Shown here: positions 5,170 through 7,618 of the stretch, piece after piece
Layout: each line of letters begins with the position of its first letter
How positions within the stretch are numbered: position 1 is the first letter of the stretch
Origin: Spirochaetales bacterium
GTDB taxonomy: Bacteria > Spirochaetota > Spirochaetia > SPDA01
NCBI GenBank assembly: GCA_004525155.1
Contig: SPDA01000075.1
Location: 1-7,618, forward strand
Direction: 5' to 3'
DNA: 7,618 nt
The notes under the pieces: model-generated
Told to the model about the DNA's origin: nothing
The model's database searches: none
Seen by the model: the letters and a program-made list of their open reading frames with translations, nothing else
Position numbers and translations under genes: made by a program

Positions 5170-6128
5170 CGGAACAGGAACTGGCGTCTTTTCTGCCAAG
5201 AACCCTGCATGAACTCGATTTCAGCGGAATTGCCGGCCTTAAGGAAAGCCGGAGAGGAAAGGTGCGGGATGTTCTGGTAACGAACGAAAATCTTTTTATA
5301 ATTACCACGGACAGAATATCCGCTTTCGACAGAATTTTAACCACCATTCCCTGCAAGGGAGAGGTCCTGAACAGGCTCTCCCTCTACTGGTTCCGGCAGA
5401 CGGAAGACATTATCCGCAATCATATTGTGAAAGACCTTACAGCAAGGACCTTGTACGTAAAGAAATGCTCGGTTCTGCCGGTGGAAGTTGTGGTCAGGGG
5501 TTACCTGACAGGTTCCGCCTGGCGTGATTACAAAAAAGGACGGGATGTTTCCGGCATCTGCCTTCCGCAGGGTCTTGCTGTGAATCAGGCCTTTGAAAAA
5601 CCTCTTCTGACGCCTTCCAGCAAGGAGGAACTCGGGACCCACGATGTACCCCTGTCTTCGGCTGATGTGGTTAAGCGCGGTCTTATTGACAGGGACCTCT
5701 GGGAAGAGGTCTGCCGCTGCGCCCTTGCACTTTTCAAGAGAGGGACGGAGGTAGCTGCCCGGCGGGGATTGATACTGGTTGACACGAAGTACGAGTTCGG
5801 TGTCGCGGACGGAAAACTCTATCTTGTCGACGAAATCCACACTCCTGATTCGAGCAGGTACTGGTTTGCCGATTCCTATCAGAAGCTTTTCTCCTCAGGC
5901 GAAGATCAGCGGAAGCTTGACAAGGAATATCTCCGCGGCTGGCTTATGGAAAGAGGTTTTATGGGGGACGGAGGTCCGCCCGTCATTCCCGATGATATAA
6001 GACTTGAGGTTGCAAGGCGTTATATACAGGCTTACACCATCATAACCGGAGAAGAATTTGTACCAAAATCTCTCGAACCCGCGCAGGAGCTCTCCGCAAT
6101 CCGGCAATTCCTCGCCTTGGCAGGCTGA
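5166..6128 (+). CDS. purC: Phosphoribosylaminoimidazole-succinocarboxamide synthase (SAICAR synthetase)
   Basis: This enzyme joins aspartate to CAIR using ATP to make SAICAR, a step of de novo purine synthesis in the cytoplasm. At 320 residues it is of the longer type resembling yeast ADE1, rather than the roughly 240-residue E. coli form. Family motifs run in order: RGKVRD at 30-35 (nucleotide-binding start), TTDRISAFD at 47-55, LPVEVVVRGYLTGSAW at 104-119, the 'PLLTPSSK' loop at 146-153, DTKYEFG at 206-212 and DEIHTPDSSRYW at 222-233. The start is a TTG at 5166 with GGCGGAG at 5151-5157 eight bases upstream. No in-frame ATG exists near the N-terminus. The TTG overlaps the clpP stop by four bases (TTGA), so the genes are probably translationally coupled. 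No other purine gene is present in the window. Confidence 0.96.
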   Translation: MTEQELASFLPRTLHELDFSGIAGLKESRRGKVRDVLVTNENLFIITTDRISAFDRILTTIPCKGEVLNRLSLYWFRQTEDIIRNHIVKDLTARTLYVKKCSVLPVEVVVRGYLTGSAWRDYKKGRDVSGICLPQGLAVNQAFEKPLLTPSSKEELGTHDVPLSSADVVKRGLIDRDLWEEVCRCALALFKRGTEVAARRGLILVDTKYEFGVADGKLYLVDEIHTPDSSRYWFADSYQKLFSSGEDQRKLDKEYLRGWLMERGFMGDGGPPVIPDDIRLEVARRYIQAYTIITGEEFVPKSLEPAQELSAIRQFLALAG

Positions 6129-6177
6129 AACCCGTATTCACATCACATGATAACCTTCAATTCCGCACACATCCCGC

Positions 6178-6235
6178 TTTAAAAAATAATTTATTTAATA
6201 ATGAATTATGTCGAACATATATGTGGAGACCGGTT
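6178..6235 (+). promoter_or_regulatory. AT-rich intergenic region, probable promoter and leader of the small-protein/NHL unit
   Basis: The 107-base gap after purC turns very AT-rich from 6178 to about 6209, unlike the rest of the window. It contains two AATAAT boxes (6185-6190 and 6197-6202), each one base from TATAAT, and a palindrome AAATAA-T-TTATTT (6184-6196). No convincing -35 box precedes them. GTGGAG at 6223-6228 is the ribosome site for the ATG at 6236. I see no clear hairpin terminator for purC. Confidence 0.4.
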
Positions 6236-6403
6236 ATGATAGACCAAATTCGGCAGTTTCAGAACCAGATAAAAATCGCCCCGGAAAAGGAGCCTGTGCT
6301 TATCGATCTGCAAGATATCAAAGCCATCCTGTACATGGGGCTGCGGGGCAGGGTCTCGCTTCCTGTAAACCCGGACAAGCACAAGGTAGATATTTTAGTC
6401 TGA
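6236..6403 (+). CDS. Small 55-residue protein of unknown function
   Basis: The start ATG at 6236 has GTGGAG seven bases upstream. The protein begins MIDQIRQFQNQIKIAP, then has a compact core 'VLIDLQDIKAILYMGLRG' (21-38) and ends with 'KHKVDILV'. It has no signal peptide, membrane span or cysteine, and it is amphipathic and mixed in charge, so a small soluble cytoplasmic protein is likely. I do not recognise the family. It sits 19 bases before the GTG of the TPR-NHL gene and probably shares its transcript. Two other overlapping readings exist: an ATG at 6221 in the same frame adding five residues, and a different frame from 6208. Both lack a ribosome site. That this is a real gene is an inference from the ribosome site, the protein-like composition and the position. 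Confidence 0.6.
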   Translation: MIDQIRQFQNQIKIAPEKEPVLIDLQDIKAILYMGLRGRVSLPVNPDKHKVDILV

Positions 6404-6422
6404 AGACGATATACTTGGGCTT

Positions 6423-7618
6423 GTGAAAATACCGATGTTTTCAAGGACAATCCTGCTTTGCGGCATCCTGTTTTGTGTTGTTGTCTTATCGTCTCCAGCC
6501 CAGCAGCCTATAGACATGCTGGAAGTGTACGCCCGTGATGAATTCCGTTACGGCGTTCAGGCTTTTCAGCGCGGGCTTTTCAATAAATCAATTCTTTCCT
6601 TCGAAAAATCCCTTTCCTACAAACCGGACGATATTCTCACGAAAGAATGGCTCGGGCGGGCGTACTTCCGCTCAGGGTTCGAGGACTCCGCAATCGATAT
6701 CTGGCGCAGCATAATCGATGCGAACCAGGGTACTGCGCTCTTAAGGAGTAAGGTGGAAACCCTGGAAGCCAGAAGAAGCCTCTCCCGTACTTTGAGCACG
6801 CCGGGCAGGTATATTACAGCGGCAGATGTGTCCTCCAAACTCGGCCAGGATAACGTACTCTTCCGCAGGCCCGGTTCTGTATTACCCCAGCCTAACGGGG
6901 GCTTTTACATATCCGCCTACGGTTCAAACGAGATCCTCCTATTTGATATAAACGCTGCTCTCCGTCAGAGGTTCCGCGGGGGCCTTGAGGGTTTTGATCA
7001 TCCATTTGATATCATTGCCGGCCCGGGTAACACGCTTCTTATAAGTGAATTTGAAGGTAACCGGGTTGTCCAGTGCACGGCCGACGGCGTCGTTATCAAG
7101 ACCTGGGGTAAACGGGGGCTTTCCAACGGAGGACTCCTCGGGCCCCAGTACCTGTGCCTCGATGATCAGGGATACTTTTACGTGACGGATGCCGGAAACC
7201 GTCAGGTTGTCAAGTTCGATCTGGAAGGTGATTTTGTACTTGCCTTCGGCAAAAAAGGGTCCGGATATGAAGGGCTCAAGTCTCCGACAGGGGTTGCCTT
7301 CAGGGACGGCGAAGTCTTCGTGCTGGATAACGCGAGAAAAAACATTACTGTTTTTGACGGCAGCGGCAATTTTATCCGCAGTTTCGGTGAAGGGCTCTTT
7401 CATTCCCCGGAGGGCGTCAGTATTATGCAGGACGGCAGTTTCCTTGTTGCCGACAAGGACCGCATTGTCAAGTTTTTTCCGGATCTGGAAACGATAGAGG
7501 TTGTTTCCGATTTGTCAGGCAAGGCACGGCGTATTACGAGCGCTGTGGAGGATCCAAACGGCAATATTCTGGCGGTGGACTTTGATGCGGAAACGGTCTC
7601 CATTCTTTCCGAAATCAC
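6423..7618 (+). CDS. Exported TPR and NHL-repeat beta-propeller protein (3' end outside window)
   Basis: The frame is open from 6399 to the right edge; from the GTG at 6423 it gives 398 residues with no stop. A signal peptide is clear: basic start, hydrophobic core about 9-22, and likely cleavage after Ala26 (SSPA-QQP). Residues about 37-104 look like two TPR units (pattern YGVQAFQRGLFNKSILSFE, then LGRAYFRSG...AIDIW). From about 148 the protein becomes a beta-propeller with NHL repeats. Clear units are near 190-228, 239-276 ('YFYVTDAGNRQVVKFD'), 285-322 ('VFVLDNARKNITVFD') and 328-352 ('FLVADKDRIVKFF'). NHL propellers bind proteins or other ligands, so a periplasmic or surface scaffold role is plausible. 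No lipobox is seen. The start is uncertain: GTG at 6423 (weak ribosome site) or ATG at 6435. Either keeps the signal peptide. Confidence 0.85.
   Translation, partial: MKIPMFSRTILLCGILFCVVVLSSPAQQPIDMLEVYARDEFRYGVQAFQRGLFNKSILSFEKSLSYKPDDILTKEWLGRAYFRSGFEDSAIDIWRSIIDANQGTALLRSKVETLEARRSLSRTLSTPGRYITAADVSSKLGQDNVLFRRPGSVLPQPNGGFYISAYGSNEILLFDINAALRQRFRGGLEGFDHPFDIIAGPGNTLLISEFEGNRVVQCTADGVVIKTWGKRGLSNGGLLGPQYLCLDDQGYFYVTDAGNRQVVKFDLEGDFVLAFGKKGSGYEGLKSPTGVAFRDGEVFVLDNARKNITVFDGSGNFIRSFGEGLFHSPEGVSIMQDGSFLVADKDRIVKFFPDLETIEVVSDLSGKARRITSAVEDPNGNILAVDFDAETVSILSEI

Noticed and set aside
4465..5199. Long minus-strand open frame of 244 codons opposite clpP
   Set aside because: It lies antisense to a clear ClpP with its full catalytic triad, has no recognisable domain, and its composition follows from the opposite strand.
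6215..6224. Ten-base palindrome ACATATATGT as a repressor site
   Set aside because: A single short alternating AT palindrome in an AT-rich stretch is expected by chance, and it overlaps the ribosome site region without further support.
6150..6237. ATAACC (6150-6155) able to pair with GGTTAT at the small-gene start (6232-6237), as a possible switch
   Set aside because: Six pairs over about 76 bases with no alternative structure visible is too weak to call a riboswitch or attenuator.
6208..6426. Alternative plus-strand frame of 72 codons overlapping the small gene
   Set aside because: It has no ribosome site before its ATG and a low-complexity, unstructured-looking product. The frame starting at 6236 has GTGGAG at good spacing.

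Overview
The window reads like ordinary bacterial chromosome. All genes lie on the plus strand, are tightly packed, and fall into at least three transcription units. No RNA genes, insertion sequences, CRISPR arrays or phage genes were seen. The likely source is a spirochaete of moderate GC content, close to the free-living or termite-gut Treponema/Spirochaeta group. This rests on a relaxed lipobox, a ClpP2-type protease subunit and the general style of the TPR-NHL exported protein. It is an inference from protein style, not a database result.

Layout. Positions 2-157 hold the C-terminal end of an NAD-dependent epimerase/reductase-like protein. It overlaps by 8 bases a complete short-chain dehydrogenase (150-950). 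A promoter-like segment follows (about 983-1012), with nine T in a row in the spacer. It leads into a three-gene envelope cluster: a lipoprotein (1061-1825), a Tat-exported DUF362 protein (1827-2762) and a 579-residue membrane iron-sulfur protein (2759-4498). The third looks like a fusion of NapH and NapG, the membrane and periplasmic electron-transfer subunits known from nitrate reductase operons. Spacing is 1 base between the first two genes and a 4-base overlap between the second and third. All three products are predicted to act at or outside the cytoplasmic membrane, so the cluster looks like one electron-transfer module of unknown purpose. It is the most interesting part of the window.

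A second promoter (perfect TTGACA at 4505-4510) precedes clpP (4555-5169). This ClpP has an intact Ser-His-Asp triad but a strongly acidic N-terminus where the axial-loop segment should be. Its stop codon overlaps a TTG start of purC (5166-6128), the SAICAR synthetase of purine synthesis. An AT-rich intergenic stretch (about 6178-6235) then leads to a 55-residue protein of unknown function (6236-6403) and to an exported protein with TPR and NHL repeats (6423 to the window end). That last gene is open at the right edge, and its start codon (GTG or a downstream ATG) is uncertain.

The units do not form one pathway. The firmest functional calls are purC, clpP and the SDR family call. The best lead for new biology is the lipoprotein / DUF362 / NapH-NapG fusion cluster.
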